From the NCBI GenBank assembly GCA_963965975.1, contig OZ014414.1:1773501-1837500 (forward strand): DNA of 64,000 bases, read 5' to 3'. The notes under the pieces are model-generated. The model made no database searches and was not told the origin of the DNA. It saw nothing but the letters and a program-made list of their open reading frames with translations. Of the stretch, positions 45,441 through 56,697 are shown in pieces (within the stretch, counting starts at the first letter, position 1; every line of letters begins with the position of its first letter). The position numbers and the translations under genes are program-made. The DNA is from Xestospongia bergquistia. Lineage: Eukaryota; Porifera; Demospongiae; Haplosclerida; Petrosiidae.

Positions 45441-46085
45441 CCACTGGTTTCGTTACAGTTGTAATCTGTCCTTCAACAGCTGAAAGAAAAATAGAAACTG
45501 TAATACCTGGCCTCATGGTTTCAATCTTTACTACACTAGTGTCAACTAGTTCACTTGATATAGTCACTGTTTCAGGAGCTGAAACATTTTTTGACACACT
45601 TTCTGTTAATGATGGAGCTAAAGTGATGGTATCAGATACTGTTGATTTTGGAGCTAAAGTTGTAGTGTCCACTGGTTCAGTAGTTGTAGTAGTTAGAGTA
45701 TCAGGTACTGTTGGTATTAGAGCTAAAGTTGTAGTATACACTGGTTCAGTAGTTGCTGTTACTGGTTTAGTCATTGTAGTCTCTACACTTGTCAACAATA
45801 TACATTCATAACTGGTCGTAGTAATAGATATCTTTGTTGTTGATGGCTCAGGATCTTCACCACAACATCTTTTTGTTATGATTTTGCATTGAGCACAAAC
45901 TACACCATCATCTGTACAAATCTGTCCAGCATCAAGTTTACGTAATGAAGTATGACAACATTCACAACATTGCTGAGCTTCATTATTACATTGTGGCTCT
46001 GATGAAAATGTTAGACCAAAACAAAATGTACTTAATCCAGTCTCAAATGCTTTTCTATATCCAAGTTCACAACAAGCTGACACAG
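44597..46085 (-). CDS. anaphylatoxin-like + Thr-rich mucin exon 1 (3' end destroyed)
   Basis: Minus-strand exon starting at an acceptor (GATGTAG, 46086-46087) in phase 1. It encodes AVSACCELGYRKAF and a Cys domain (QCCECCHTS, KRCC) with the CC...C...C...CC spacing of anaphylatoxin-like/fibulin domains, then about fifteen Thr/Pro repeats of 22-23 residues (TEPVDTTLAPRPTVPDTLTT) typical of heavily O-glycosylated mucin stretches. At about 44660-44670 a 10-base loss of the unit's ACAGTACCTG shifts frame and gives TAA (44659). Sixty bases on, the copia LTR cuts the repeat. An in-frame ATG (46134) opens a signal-like MYYIVILIMLSSCIDV, but this lies in what the phase-1 splice sites mark as intron; it could be an alternative start. 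Confidence 0.7.
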
Positions 46086-46145
46086 CTACATCAATACAAG
46101 AAGATAACATAATGAGAATTACAATATAATACAAGATAAACTAAC

Positions 46146-47207
46146 CAGGTCTTAATGGAGTGGGTGATACAGTTAAAACTGATGATAGAACAACAGAAAC
46201 AGTAGGTACACACAAAGCTGATGATATTGATGTTGGGACTATAGTTGTTATAAATTGTGATGTCATATATGTAGCAGTCGTCTTAACTGTTCCAATAGAT
46301 GCTGTTGTTTCTGGAGCAGTTGTTTCAGGTACTATTGGTGCTGGAGCTAAAGCTGTAGTATCCACTGGTTCAGTAGCTGTAGTAGTTAGAGTATCAGGTA
46401 CTGATGGTGTTTGTGCTAAAGTTGTATCCACTGGTTCAGTAGCTGTGGTAGTTAAAGTATCAGGTACTGTTGGTCTTGGAACTAAAGTTATATCCACTGG
46501 TTCAGTAGCTGTGGTAGTTAAAGTATTAGGTACTGTTGGTCTTGGAGCTAAAGTTGTAGTATCCACTGGTTTCGTTACAGTTGTAATCTGTCCTTCAACA
46601 GCTGAAAGAAAAATAGAAACTGTAATACCTGGCCTCATGGTTTCAATCTTTACTACACTAGTGTCAACTAGTTCACTTGATATAGTCACTGTTTCAAGAG
46701 CTGAAACATTTTTTGACACACTTTCTGTTAATGATGGAGCTAAAGTGATGGTATCAGGTACTGTTGATTTTGGAGCTAAAGTTGTAGTGTCCATTGGTTC
46801 AGTAGTTGTAGTAGTTAGAGTATCAGGTACTGTTGGTATTAGAGCTAAAGTTGTAGTATCTACTGGTTCAGTAGTTGCTGTTACTGGTTTAGTCATTGTA
46901 GTCTCTACATTTGTCAACAATATACATTCATAACTGGTTGTAGTAATAGATATCTTTGTTGTTGATGGCTCAGGATCTTCACCACAACATCTTTTGGTTA
47001 TGATTTTGCATTGAGCACCAGCTACACCATCATCAGTACAAATCTGTCCAGCATCAAGTTTACGTAATGAAGTATGACAACATTCACAACATTGCTGAGC
47101 TTCATTATTACATTGTGGCTCAGATGAAAATGTTAGACCAAAACAAAATGTACTTAATCCAGTCTAGAATGCTTTTCTATATCCAAGTTCACAACAAGCT
47201 GACACAG
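46146..47207 (-). pseudogene. anaphylatoxin-like + Thr-rich exon 2 with nonsense codon
   Basis: Second copy of the module, phase-1 acceptor at 47208-47209 and phase-1 donor (CCTG/GTTAGT) at 46144-46145, 354 codons. It differs from copy 1 by fewer mucin repeats and by a C-terminal stretch (SALCVPTVSVVLSSVLTV) leading to PTPLRPG, seen also at 50938-51108. A TAG at 47164-47166 replaces Glu in RKAFETG, inside the Cys domain. It is otherwise open, so this is a recent break, an assembly or allelic variant, or a start-site difference (downstream ATGs exist). Confidence 0.65.
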
Positions 47208-47267
47208 CTACATCAATACAAGAAGAAAACATAATGAGAATTACAATATAATACAAGATAAACTAAC

Positions 47268-47373
47268 CAGGTCTTAATGGAGTAGGTGATACAGTTAAAA
47301 CTGATGATTGAATAACAGAAACAGTAGGTACACACAAAGCTGACGATATTGATGTTGGTACTATAGTTGTTAC
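47268..47373 (-). pseudogene. truncated end of a third mucin exon
   Basis: Reads IVTTIVPTSISSALCVPTV-like sequence and PTPLRPG with the conserved donor, then similarity stops abruptly at about 47373 with no acceptor: the 3' part of a duplicated exon. Confidence 0.65.
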
Positions 47374-47379
47374 AATAGG

Positions 47380-48325
47380 AAAAAGAATTTTATTCAACCA
47401 ATGAAGTTTCAAATAATAATAATTCAAACCATTAGTGGTAAAATTAACAATGCTTATTAGCTGCTATGTGTGATGGTGGTTACTGTATATAGGTTAATTC
47501 ATTCATCTCTCTCAATAGACACACACAACAATAGCTTAAAATCTTGAAATGGGCACACCACACATACATAATGCATAAATACCATTTGATCTAAAACAAT
47601 GCTAAAATTGACTGGCACACACTGTATAACAAATTAATAATAGTTAATGAATCAATTTATTTTGTCCAAGACTAAGCTACTTCCATGACACTATATGATA
47701 TATATTTCCATGCGTACAATTGATAGGGTAAACAAATATATAACTATATTACTAAGAATTCAATATCATGTACTTACATTGATGCAAATACTTTAGTGTA
47801 TAACTCAACACATTGCACTACAAACATACTTTTCTTAAGTGAACTACAACCTTCATAGTATGCCACCAAGTTTTACATTAGTGACACTCTAGTAAGAGTC
47901 AAATAATATCTAATTTAAATGACTAATATTGGGCTCCATTCGGTGCCAGTATCACTAATACACAAAATCAATCAATATTTACTTTACAAATATGATTAAC
48001 TCAATATGATGCTACTGTGCACATGGTTACTATATACAGATGTTCATGATGCTAAGCTTATTAAATCTTGTTGAAAATGTTTTTACTTCTTTTACTAATC
48101 AACAGTGGCAAAGCTATTTCCTTGGACAAGTAGTACCATGCCATTTTGTTAACTTGATTTGAGTGACTCAAATCAGATTATAACGAAATCAATAATTATC
48201 AGTGGCAAAGCTATAATACCTTGTACAGTAGTACTATGCCACCTTGTGTTCTACTGTTCTTGCTATGTTTTATCTTTATTGGTTAAAGATGGTTCTTACA
48301 AAATAGTATCTCAGCTAACTAAACT
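47380..48325. other. non-coding spacer between mucin and Ig exons
   Basis: No exon recognised. 48110-48325 contains two partial copies of a sequence also at 51155-51295 (AGTGGCAAAGCTAT, GTAGTACCATGCCACCTT, TTTATCTTTATTGGTTAAAGAT-like), so introns were duplicated with the exons. Confidence 0.6.
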
Positions 48326-48328
48326 AAC

Positions 48329-50071
48329 CATGAACAGTTAGTATGAGTACAATTCTAGCTCCATTGAAGTCAGGAGATGTAATAGTGTAGGTTCCTGAGT
48401 CAACAGGACTTAATACTATTGTTATCAAATCACCAGATAAAGTCAAATTGATCTTAAAATTAAATGGAATAATAACGTATCCATTGGGAGCACTAGGAAC
48501 TAGACCAGAAATTGTTTGAGGAACTAATCCATTGATTGTAAGAGGAACTAACAAAGGATTATAAAGCAACAGAGATTGTTAAATGAAGTAAATGTATTAA
48601 TGAACTTACCCTTAACACTAAGAATGCTACAACAACTGTATGTGTTACCCCAAGAATTAGAAGGTGTACATTTACACTCTCCAATGTCACTGGTAGTAAC
48701 ACTGGATATTGTTAATGTTGATCCTGTTTGTCCTGGAATAGTTACACCATTTTTCATCCATTCATAGGTAAAGACACTTGGAATACCACCAGCAATACAC
48801 TCTATTGTAACTGTGCTACCATTAATAGCTGTTTGATCATCACTGATACTAATAACATAAGCTGGTTCTAAGCAAAATGAAATCAATAGTAAATTGACAA
48901 TATTGTGGACATAATTTTAGAGAAACTAACCATAAACAGTTAATGTAAGTACAACGATAGCTCCATTGAAGTCAGGAGATGTAATATTGTAGGTTCCTGA
49001 GTCAACAGGACCTAATACCATTGTTATCAAATCACCAGATAAAGTCAAATTGATCTTAGAATTAAATGGAATAATAACGTATCCATTGGGAGCACTAGGA
49101 ACAAATCCAAAAATTGTTTGAGGAACTAATCCATTGATTGCAAGAGGAACTAACAAAGGATTAAGAAACAACAGAGATTGTTAAATGGAGTAAATGTATT
49201 TGTGAACTTACCATTGACACTAAGAATGCTAGAGGAACTGTTTGTGTTACCGTTTGAGTTAGAAGGTGTACATTTATATTCTCCAATGTCACTGGTAGTA
49301 ACACTGGATATTGTTAATGTTGATCCTGTTTGTCCTGGATTAGTTACACCATTTTTCATCCATTCATAGGTAAAGACACTTGGAATACCACCAGCAATAC
49401 ACTCTATTGTAACTGTGCTACCATTAATAGCTGTTTGATCATCACTGATACTAATAACATAAGCTGGTTCTAAGCAAAATGAAATCAATAGTAAATTGAC
49501 AATATTGTAGACATAGTTATAGAGAAACTAACCATAAACAGTTAATGTAAGTACAACGATAGCTCCATTGAAGTCAAAAGATGTAATATTGTAGGTTCCT
49601 GAGTCAACAGGACCTAATACCATTGTTATCAAATCACCAGATAAAGTCAAAATGATTTTAGAATTAAATGGAATAATAACGTATCCATTGGGAGCACTAG
49701 GAACAAATCCAAAAATTGTTTGAGGAACTAATCCATTGATTGCAAGAGGAACTAACAAAGGATTAAGAAACAACAGAGATTGTTAAATGGAGTAAATGTA
49801 TTTGTTAACTTACCATTGACACTAAGAATGCTAGAGGAACTGTTTGTGTTACCGTTTGAGTTAGAAGGTGTACATTTATATTCTCCAATGTCACTGGTAG
49901 TAACACTGGATATTGTTAATGTTGATCCTGTTTGTCCTGGAATAGTTACTCCATTTTTCATCCATTCATAAGTAAAGACACTTGGAATACCACCAGCAAT
50001 ACACTCTATTGTAACTGTGCTACCATTAATAGCTGTTTGATCATCACTGATACCAATAACATAAGCTGGTT
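48329..50071 (-). CDS. three tandem pairs of Ig-like exons
   Basis: Three units exactly 602 bases apart, each with two minus-strand phase-1 exons: Ig C2/I-set-like (50071-49814, 49469-49212, 48867-48610; 86 codons) and a second β-rich exon (49751-49533, 49149-48931, 48547-48329; 73 codons). The first has the Ig cysteines and Trp (TIECIAGG, YEWMKNGV, SDIGEYKCTPSNS). The second (VPLLVPLTINGLVPQTI..., SGDLITIVLSPVDSGTYTI) is Ig-like with DSGTY but no cysteines. In the 48867 unit Ser residues became CC and Asn became Trp (SWGNTYSCCS). All exons are phase 1-1, so unit number can change without frame loss. Likely the extracellular part of the same secreted or surface protein as the flanking Cys exons. 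Confidence 0.75.
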
Positions 50072-50079
50072 CTAAGCAA

Positions 50080-50545
50080 AATTAATAAACAAAGACAAAA
50101 GATAATTATACATAAAATTAAAATACTTTTCTAAAAAATTACTATAATTGGACTTGTTATTGCTATGGAGACAATGCATGGCTATTATAATAAATTCTTA
50201 TTATGTATATTGGTAGTAGTGAACATTGTATTTATATAGCTACAGTTATTTACTGGACAAATATATTAAATTCCAATGATTATATTTAAAAATTATAGGA
50301 ATATTGACAATATTGTAGGCATAAGTAGGCATACACTTTTATATAACTTTAATAAAAAGAGCACAAACAAATAAAATCATTATAATTTTATTATCTTGAA
50401 ATAACAGTACATTATAATTGCTATAGTGCCTCATGAGATGTTTGCCCAATTTATTTACATTCTCTTTGTAAGTTTACTATAATAAATGGACAACAAAAGC
50501 TATCTTTATTAGATGGACAAATTGCTTACTTAACTATATAAACTA
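50080..50545. other. intron-like spacer, no feature seen
   Basis: AT-rich sequence between the Ig units and the next Cys exon upstream; nothing recognised. Confidence 0.5.
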
Positions 50546-50547
50546 AC

Positions 50548-51108
50548 CAAGTCTTAATGGAGTAGGTGATACAGTCACACTTGAAGATAATATACATTCA
50601 TAACTGGTGGTAGTAATAGATATCTTTGTTGTTGATGGCTCAGGATCTTCACTACAACATCTTTTGGTTATGATTTTGCATTGAGCACCAGCTACACCAT
50701 CATCAGTACAAATCTGTCCAGCATCAAGTTTACGTAATGAAGTATGACAACATTCACAACATTGCTGAGCTTCATTATTACATTGTGGCTCTGATGAAAA
50801 TGTTAGACCAAAACAAAATGTACTTAATCCAGTCTCAAATGCTTTTCTATATCCAAGTTCACAACAACCTGACACAGCTACATCAATACAAGAAGAAAAC
50901 ATAATGAGAATTACAATATAATACAAGATAAACTAACCAGGTCTTAATGGAGTAGGTGATACAGTTAAAACTGATGATTGAACAACAGAAACAGTAGGTA
51001 CACACAAAGCTGATAATATTGATGTTGGGACTATAGTTGTTATAAATTGTGATGTCATATATGTATTGGTAGTCTCCTTTGGCTCAAATAGTGTAGTAGT
51101 ACTGCTCA
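50548..51108 (-). CDS. Thr/Ser exon and anaphylatoxin-like exon
   Basis: Exon 51108-50938 (57 codons: SSTTTLFEPKET, ALCVPTVSVV, PTPLRP) and exon 50877-50548 (110 codons: the CCELGYRKAFETG Cys domain, short Thr stretch, PTPLRLG) join in phase 1 and lead in phase to the Ig exon at 50071. This copy of the Cys exon has no long mucin repeat, showing that the repeat expanded in the copies at 44.6-47.2 kb. Confidence 0.7.
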
Positions 51109-51285
51109 CTATATATATAAATACAAGTAAATTCAATTTTTAAAAACTAATAACAAAATCAATAAGCAACAGTGGTAAAGCTATTCTCTATAACAGTAGT
51201 ACCATGCCACCTTATGCACTACTGTCTTTGCTATGCTTTGTCTTTATTGGTTGAAGATGGATCTTAAAAGTGGTATCTCAGCTAA

Positions 51286-52147
51286 CTAAACTAACAATTC
51301 ATTATTATCTGAAAAAGTGGTATTACTTTGTTTATCTTTATTTTCACAACATCTTTTTGTTATGATTTTGCATTGAGCACCAGCTACACCATCATCTGTA
51401 CAAATCTGTCCAGCATCAAGTTTACGTAATGAAGTATGACAACATTCACAACATTGCTGAGCTTCATTATTACATTGTGGCTCTGATGAAAATGTTAGAC
51501 CAAAACAAAATGTACTTATTCCAGTCTCAAATGCTTTTCTATATCCAAGTTCACAACAAGCTGACACAACTACAACAATACAAGAAAAAAGACATAATGA
51601 AAAGCGCTGCTATTAAAAGAAAGAAATTTATCTGATAATTTAATCCCTTAAACAATGAGTTATAATAACTGCTGAAAAAGTTAAGAGTTTTAGAATTTGT
51701 AATATACAGCAGAAAAAAATGTGTAATTTATACTTAAATCTTACCATCTTGATTTTGTCGTATCTCTCTCTCATGTTGCAACACATCAAAAGAAAGCAGA
51801 AGAGTTTGTTTATTTTTTGCAAGGAGAGGACAACCTTTCTGATGATGCATTAGACATATTGCATACATTCTGTTTAACAAGAAACCATCTTGCAAACAAC
51901 TGGAAGAATTCCAGTTCACAAAGATAACAAGTTCATTATTGGTGCTCCAACAACTCTTATTTACCTTTTTAAAGTTACCTACCAAAACAGACTGTGGCAA
52001 AATGGAGACATTATTGAAGTTTAGAGAGTTGACTTGGGCTGATAAAAACACGTCACATTGATCAGGAGATGGTGGAACGCACCTAGGTTTCACTGCTCCC
52101 GTTGTAGTAAATGTGAAAAGCAAAAACAGTTGCCGGAAGATAGTCAT
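51286..52147 (-). CDS. signal-peptide exon and first anaphylatoxin-like exon
   Basis: Exon 52147-51745 starts MTIFRQLFLLFTFTTTGAV (signal peptide) and encodes a new ~115-residue Cys-containing region (KPRCVPPSPDQCDVF, SSCLQDGFLLNRMYAI) with no family recognised. It joins in phase 1 to exon 51569 (VVSACCELGYRKAFETG). That exon either ends at the conserved donor (GAATT/GTTAGT, to 51296), which would leave phase 2 and not fit the next exon, or reads on to TAG at 51286-51288, giving a ~227-residue secreted protein. This is the only clear start for the whole downstream exon series, so one long gene or several short ones are both possible. Confidence 0.65.
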
Positions 52148-52411
52148 TTCTGGAAGATAGTCTTCTTATTAATGTTAATATTAATCCACAAAGATAATAG
52201 GTAATTTTCTCTTTCTTTTTTTAAAACTGGTAAATAAACAGGCCGCTTTGCTTTCCATAAAGGTATGCTGCAAGTTTGCTAGATTTTTATAGTACAGCCT
52301 AAAAGCATTCCTTTGATATTCTTAAGACCAAAAGACAACTACATCTGTCACTGTATTATGTGGTTAAATGTAATTTTATTATAATAATTATTAATTACTA
52401 ACACTTTTAAG

Positions 52412-52802
52412 GTTGCTATGACAACAGATTCACACAGCAAGTCAATCTTTTTATGGTAATACATATTTACTATTGAAGAGTCTCCAAATAACAGTGGGAC
52501 CTCTTTTAACTTAAAGCCTTAGTGATTTATATTTAATTAGAGTGGTGTCCTCATATGGTACACATATCCCCACGACATTAAGGATACTGAGTTAAGTACA
52601 TGTAGTTTTACAACTTATTTATATGTAATAATTGTCTTGACAATACAACAACATTAGGGAGTGCTATAATTTCATCAAACATAGTTTTATACTACATGTA
52701 CATGAAATCATTGCCATGACAACACTAGCGTCACTACTGGTAGGGCATCTTACATGTATATAGTAATATATCACATGTAAATGTAATGGCTGCCACGACA
52801 AC
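52412..52802. promoter_or_regulatory. three RFX/X-box-like motifs
   Basis: GTTGCTATGACAAC (52412-52425), ATTGCCATGACAAC (52710-52723) and GCTGCCACGACAAC (52789-52802) match the RFX X-box pattern (GTTGCCATGGCAAC-like), the first with both half-sites intact. They lie 260-650 bases upstream of the 52147 start. RFX proteins drive ciliary genes in many animals (family knowledge); binding here is inferred. Confidence 0.35.
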
Positions 52803-52809
52803 ACAATAG

Positions 52810-53185
52810 AATATCAAGTAGTCTCCTATAGTCATTTGAATATAAAAATTCATAATTTTATCAACATGATACACCGTTGCACAATCCCTCTCTTTTATAA
52901 TCAAATTAAACAAGCTCTCAACACATGGTAGCCTAACTCTTATATTTATCAGGTGTTGACTTGGTTACCATACAGCTTACTAACAATACAAAAAAGAAGG
53001 AAAAGGGTACAGCACTCTAAATAGAGAAAGCATATCCCTAAAAGTCCTCCATTTATCTTCTATATTGTGTCTTAATTGAGGACACTTTCATGCAAGGCCT
53101 TTGACAAAATATGCTGTTAATTGTATCATTATCTATGTGTTATAAGTGTCATTATAAGAAACCTGTAAGGATTCAAACTAATTGT
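52810..53185. other. intergenic, no feature seen
   Basis: AT-rich spacer between convergent-free minus genes; nothing recognised beyond scattered poly(A)/T. Confidence 0.45.
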
Positions 53186-53190
53186 GTAGC

Positions 53191-54172
53191 TTAACTTCTG
53201 ATGCCCTTGGCTTTCTCTTCATAAACTATAAAAGAATAAGACAGAAGTGAAATGAATGAATAAACAAAAAGATGGACCAACAGTTACTGTAGAGAAAGTA
53301 GCTAACCAATGAAATATTTTGTAAAAAGTGAGATAAAGCAATAAATGAGATTTCTTTCTTACTTCTTACTCTCCAATGCCTTCAAAAGTATACGAAAGTC
53401 ACCATCTTCTGTGGAATAGGCCGAACTACAATGTCATGAAAAGACCACAGTTATGAATGCACATGAAAAAACATGTGCATAAATACACTTAAAAAGACAA
53501 CAAATGAAAACAATGAATCATGCATAATATACTTATTACCTGATCCCATTAAACAAGTAAAATTGTTGTCATCTATTACTCTATACTAAAATGTTGTAAA
53601 TTTCATAACTGCTTTAAGTTCATCTTAAACTAAGATATACTAACCAATAGTATGAACAGTATGTGTATGCTCCTTCTTATAGATTATTATGCCATTTATA
53701 TATATAAACACTTCAACAATAAAAAACTGATTAAGTCATGTCTACTATCAAACTCTTACCTATCTGTAAATAAAATCTAAAAAAACATCTGATCCAACAA
53801 AATATTGTAAATTATCTAAAAGAACAAGAAATTTATTTATAAAAAGATTGGCCTGACTATGAAAAAAAGAGAGTATCACAAATGACGTCTTTATTGCATT
53901 ACACTAGCTAGAGACGTTTTGTGTGTAGTAGGTTACTATTGTAGATGAAAATTGAACCTTTTTCTCAACACAAACAAGAATGAAGCACCTCAAAATCTCA
54001 TATCATTGTACATAGTGTTCAAGATATATCAGAAAACGTCTTAATAACCACAATATGCCCTCTAATTTAATCATAACAATCTATGGTTATATCATTATTA
54101 TTGTTTATGTAAACCTAGAATACTGAAGGTGGGGCTCCAGGTACCTCCATAATCTGAGCTTGGTAAACTCAT
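53191..54172 (-). CDS. small six-exon protein of unknown family
   Basis: Six minus-strand exons join in phase: 54172-54115, 53815-53760, 53675-53645, 53578-53533, 53425-53370, 53225-53191. They give MSLPSSDYGGTWSPTFSIL, DNLQYFVGSDVFLDFIYR, KEHTHTVHTI, VIDDNNFTCLMGSGNN, SAYSTEDGDFRILLKALE and IYEEKAKGIRS, about 95 residues. Phase agreement at every junction supports the model. One flaw: exon 2 ends with TAG directly before its GTAAGA donor, so either the donor differs, the product is only ~37 residues, or the gene is broken. No family recognised. It is divergent from kinase B, starts 177 bases apart. Confidence 0.5.
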
Positions 54173-54348
54173 GTTGACTCGTCAGGAAGCAGCATATATT
54201 TATTGAAGAATCGTAAACCTCCGTATGTTTTGCTGTATTTAAAATATACAACTCAATATACTTGAAACCACAAATATTTAATAAGGCGTGGTAATTAGTC
54301 TCTTAGGAACGTGCTGCTAATTTTAATAAAATAACTTGCTAAGCTAAG
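54173..54348. promoter_or_regulatory. short divergent promoter region
   Basis: Only 176 bases separate the start codons of the minus-strand small gene and kinase B, so they probably share one bidirectional promoter. No motif stands out. Confidence 0.4.
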
Positions 54349-56697
54349 ATGGCTAAGGAATTGTGTAGTTTTCATCATAACCACGGTCTTAATATTCGTC
54401 TCTTGGAGAATAAAACTGTAGCACATCGAGTAGACAGTTATAATAATGGAGTAGTGTTCACAGAACAACCAATTCCAAATGGATGTATGTTTCAAATAGA
54501 AGTAATCAACAAAAATTACAAAGGTTGTCCTGGATCTCTTGTGAGTAGTCATGATGTTAAAATACATATTTTTATTTTAAATAGAGAATTGGGATAACAA
54601 TTGAATCTCCTGACAAAGCTGAGATACCATTGGATGCTACATCATTTTGTTCTAAATCTGATTATTGGGTATTGACAAATGATCAAGCTTACAATTCTGA
54701 CTTTGGGACATTTCTTAATTTTAATATTAATAGTTTATCAGTGGGTCAAGCAGTAGGGCTTTCAGTTAGCACAAATGGAAAATTATGCCTCTATGTTGAT
54801 GGGACATTTAGTTATGTTGTGTGGAGAGGGTTACCCACTGATAAACAATACTGGGGCGTGGCTGATGTATTTGGACCAGTATCATCTATAAGGTCAAGTT
54901 TCATATTATGTAAGTTTATATACATAATAACTGATTTGCAATAAGAAACATCTTATGGAAAAACATTTGTGACTTGATTATGAAAAGGGACAATTGTTAA
55001 AACATCTCAAAAACAGTTTAGTATATATACAGTTGATATAGTATAAACAATCAATATTCATGGACTGTATGTATTCAAAATTGTTTTTTGAGATCTTTTA
55101 GCAGTGGTCCCTTTTCGCTAAATATGTCACAAGTGTTTTGACAGAATTGTTTTTTTATGTATTCATATTTTGAATTATTTTTACAGTACCTTCTTTGAGA
55201 ACACCTAACAAACCTAGGATGTTCTCTTCAGCAACTTACAGTGATGAACCGATTCCTCTTAAGGAACAAATATCTCCATTATCAACTACTATTACTATTG
55301 ACAACAAGTTTAAAATTGGTGATTTTGTTACTGTAGCCCAGAGAAATAAAACAACTGTTTCTGGTATTGTGAGGTGGATAGGAGAAGTAAAATTATCTAT
55401 GAAAGCTTTAGCAATAACAACTGTTGGAGTTGAGACAGTGAGTAATATAGTATTAATAATGTGAAAATGTTTTATCTCGTCTTAGAATGAGAAAGTTGAA
55501 GATAAAAGTGAATATTTTGATCTTTACTTTGAAGCTATTAAGAGCCAAAAACAAGCCTTCTTTAAAATTGATTCAGGTCATAGTCGTATTTTTCGTCCAG
55601 CACATCAAGTATTTCATGCTGTCTCCTTTACTCAACATCAGATAATTAATGAGAAAGTAAAAAAAGATTCTGCAGCATGTAATGAACCATCAATAGGCAA
55701 AATGGGAGCAAAAGAGCCACAAATAGCAATTAAAGACAATTCTATACTTATACAAACTCTTAGAGAACAATTGGTACTGCAAGAAAAAGAGTTTTGTAAT
55801 AAGATAGCAAAACTTGAAAAAGAAAATCAAAACCTCAATGAAGAGAAACAACAACTTGAGGTTGAAAACAAGCAACTCAAAGAGCAACTGGACCAAATAT
55901 CATGGAAAGTAAGTCATAAAGAGATCACACTTACTGAAGAGGAACTGGGAAGAGGTGGTTGGGGAGCAATCAAGATTGGCATTTTTCGGGAGCAAAGAGT
56001 TGCTGTAAAACAGATGTATCAAGTTATTATGAGTTCTGATAATTTAGAATTAATATATCGTGAGATTAACACAATGGCTACATTACGTCATCCTAATATT
56101 CTACAATTTATTGGAGCAGTATTAGATGATCCATCATGTAATCATATGATTATTACTGAAGTAATGGATACTACACTTAAAAATGCTTATATCAACAGAG
56201 AGCTCACTCCTGATCCATCTTGTCAGCCTACTTTGTTAACTATAATGAGAGATGTAGCAGCAGGATTAAACTACCTTCATTGTCTTCATGTTCCTATAAT
56301 ACATCGTGACATAAGTAGTTCCAATGTCCTATTGGAATATAAAGGTCATCATAAGTGGAAAACTAAGATATCTGACTTTGGCTCTGCTAATAAGGCTCGC
56401 CAAGCAGTTACCATTGCTGCAGGTGCTTTTGTTTATAGTGCTCCTGAGTCTTCAAAGGATATTCACAAAGAGCTAACAACGAAAATGGATTGTTATAGCT
56501 ATGGTATTCTCTTATGTGAGGTTATGACTTGTCAATTTCCTGATTCTTCAGTATTTCAAGGGATGCTTAGACAAATGTTTGCTATGTCTCGACATATTTA
56601 TGAATTAATACTTTCTTGTATTAAAAAAGATCCTGATGCTCGTCCTTCAATGAAAAGAATAATTGAGCGTCTAGATATTTGTGTTACACAAATTTAA
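54349..56697 (+). CDS. NHR-CAP-Gly-like-coiled-coil-kinase B
   Basis: Four exons, 54349-54540, 54585-54909, 55187-55437, 55486-56697, 659 residues. NHR at 1-172 (FHHNHGLNIRLLEN, GVVFTEQPIPNG). Exon 3 and the start of exon 4 form a β-rich region (KFKIGDFVTVAQRNK, SGIVRWIGEV, TVGVET, then YFDLYFEAIKS and RIFRPAHQ) that resembles a CAP-Gly/SH3-type fold by its G-x-V-R-x-x-G and GVE pattern (tentative). Then a coiled coil (KEFCNKIAKLEKENQNLNEE) and a complete kinase: GRGGWG (G411), VAVK, HRDISSSN, DFG, APE. The substrate is unknown; the domain order suggests a cytosolic scaffold-kinase in a TKL-like branch. Intron 2 contains a hairpin MITE. Confidence 0.85.
54955..55143. mobile_element. hairpin MITE copy 2 in intron 2 of kinase B
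   Basis: Left arm ACATTTGTGACTTGATTATG...GAAAAGGGAC...ACATCTCAAAAACAG and right arm (reverse complement) ACACTTGTGACATATTTAGC...GAAAAGGGACCACTG...GATCTCAAAAAACA. Same family as 37430-37595. It replaces the AT repeat found in this intron of kinases A and C. Confidence 0.75.

Noticed and set aside
46100..46134. Start codon and signal peptide MYYIVILIM for the mucin exon
   Set aside because: The segment lies between a phase-1 donor (CCTG/GTTAGT) and acceptor (GATGTAG) and recurs at each module border, so it is more likely a short intron; kept only as an alternative.
44711..46933. Long plus-strand Val/Gly/Ser-rich frames
   Set aside because: Opposite-strand shadow of the Thr/Pro mucin repeats, which have splice signals and a Cys domain on the minus strand.
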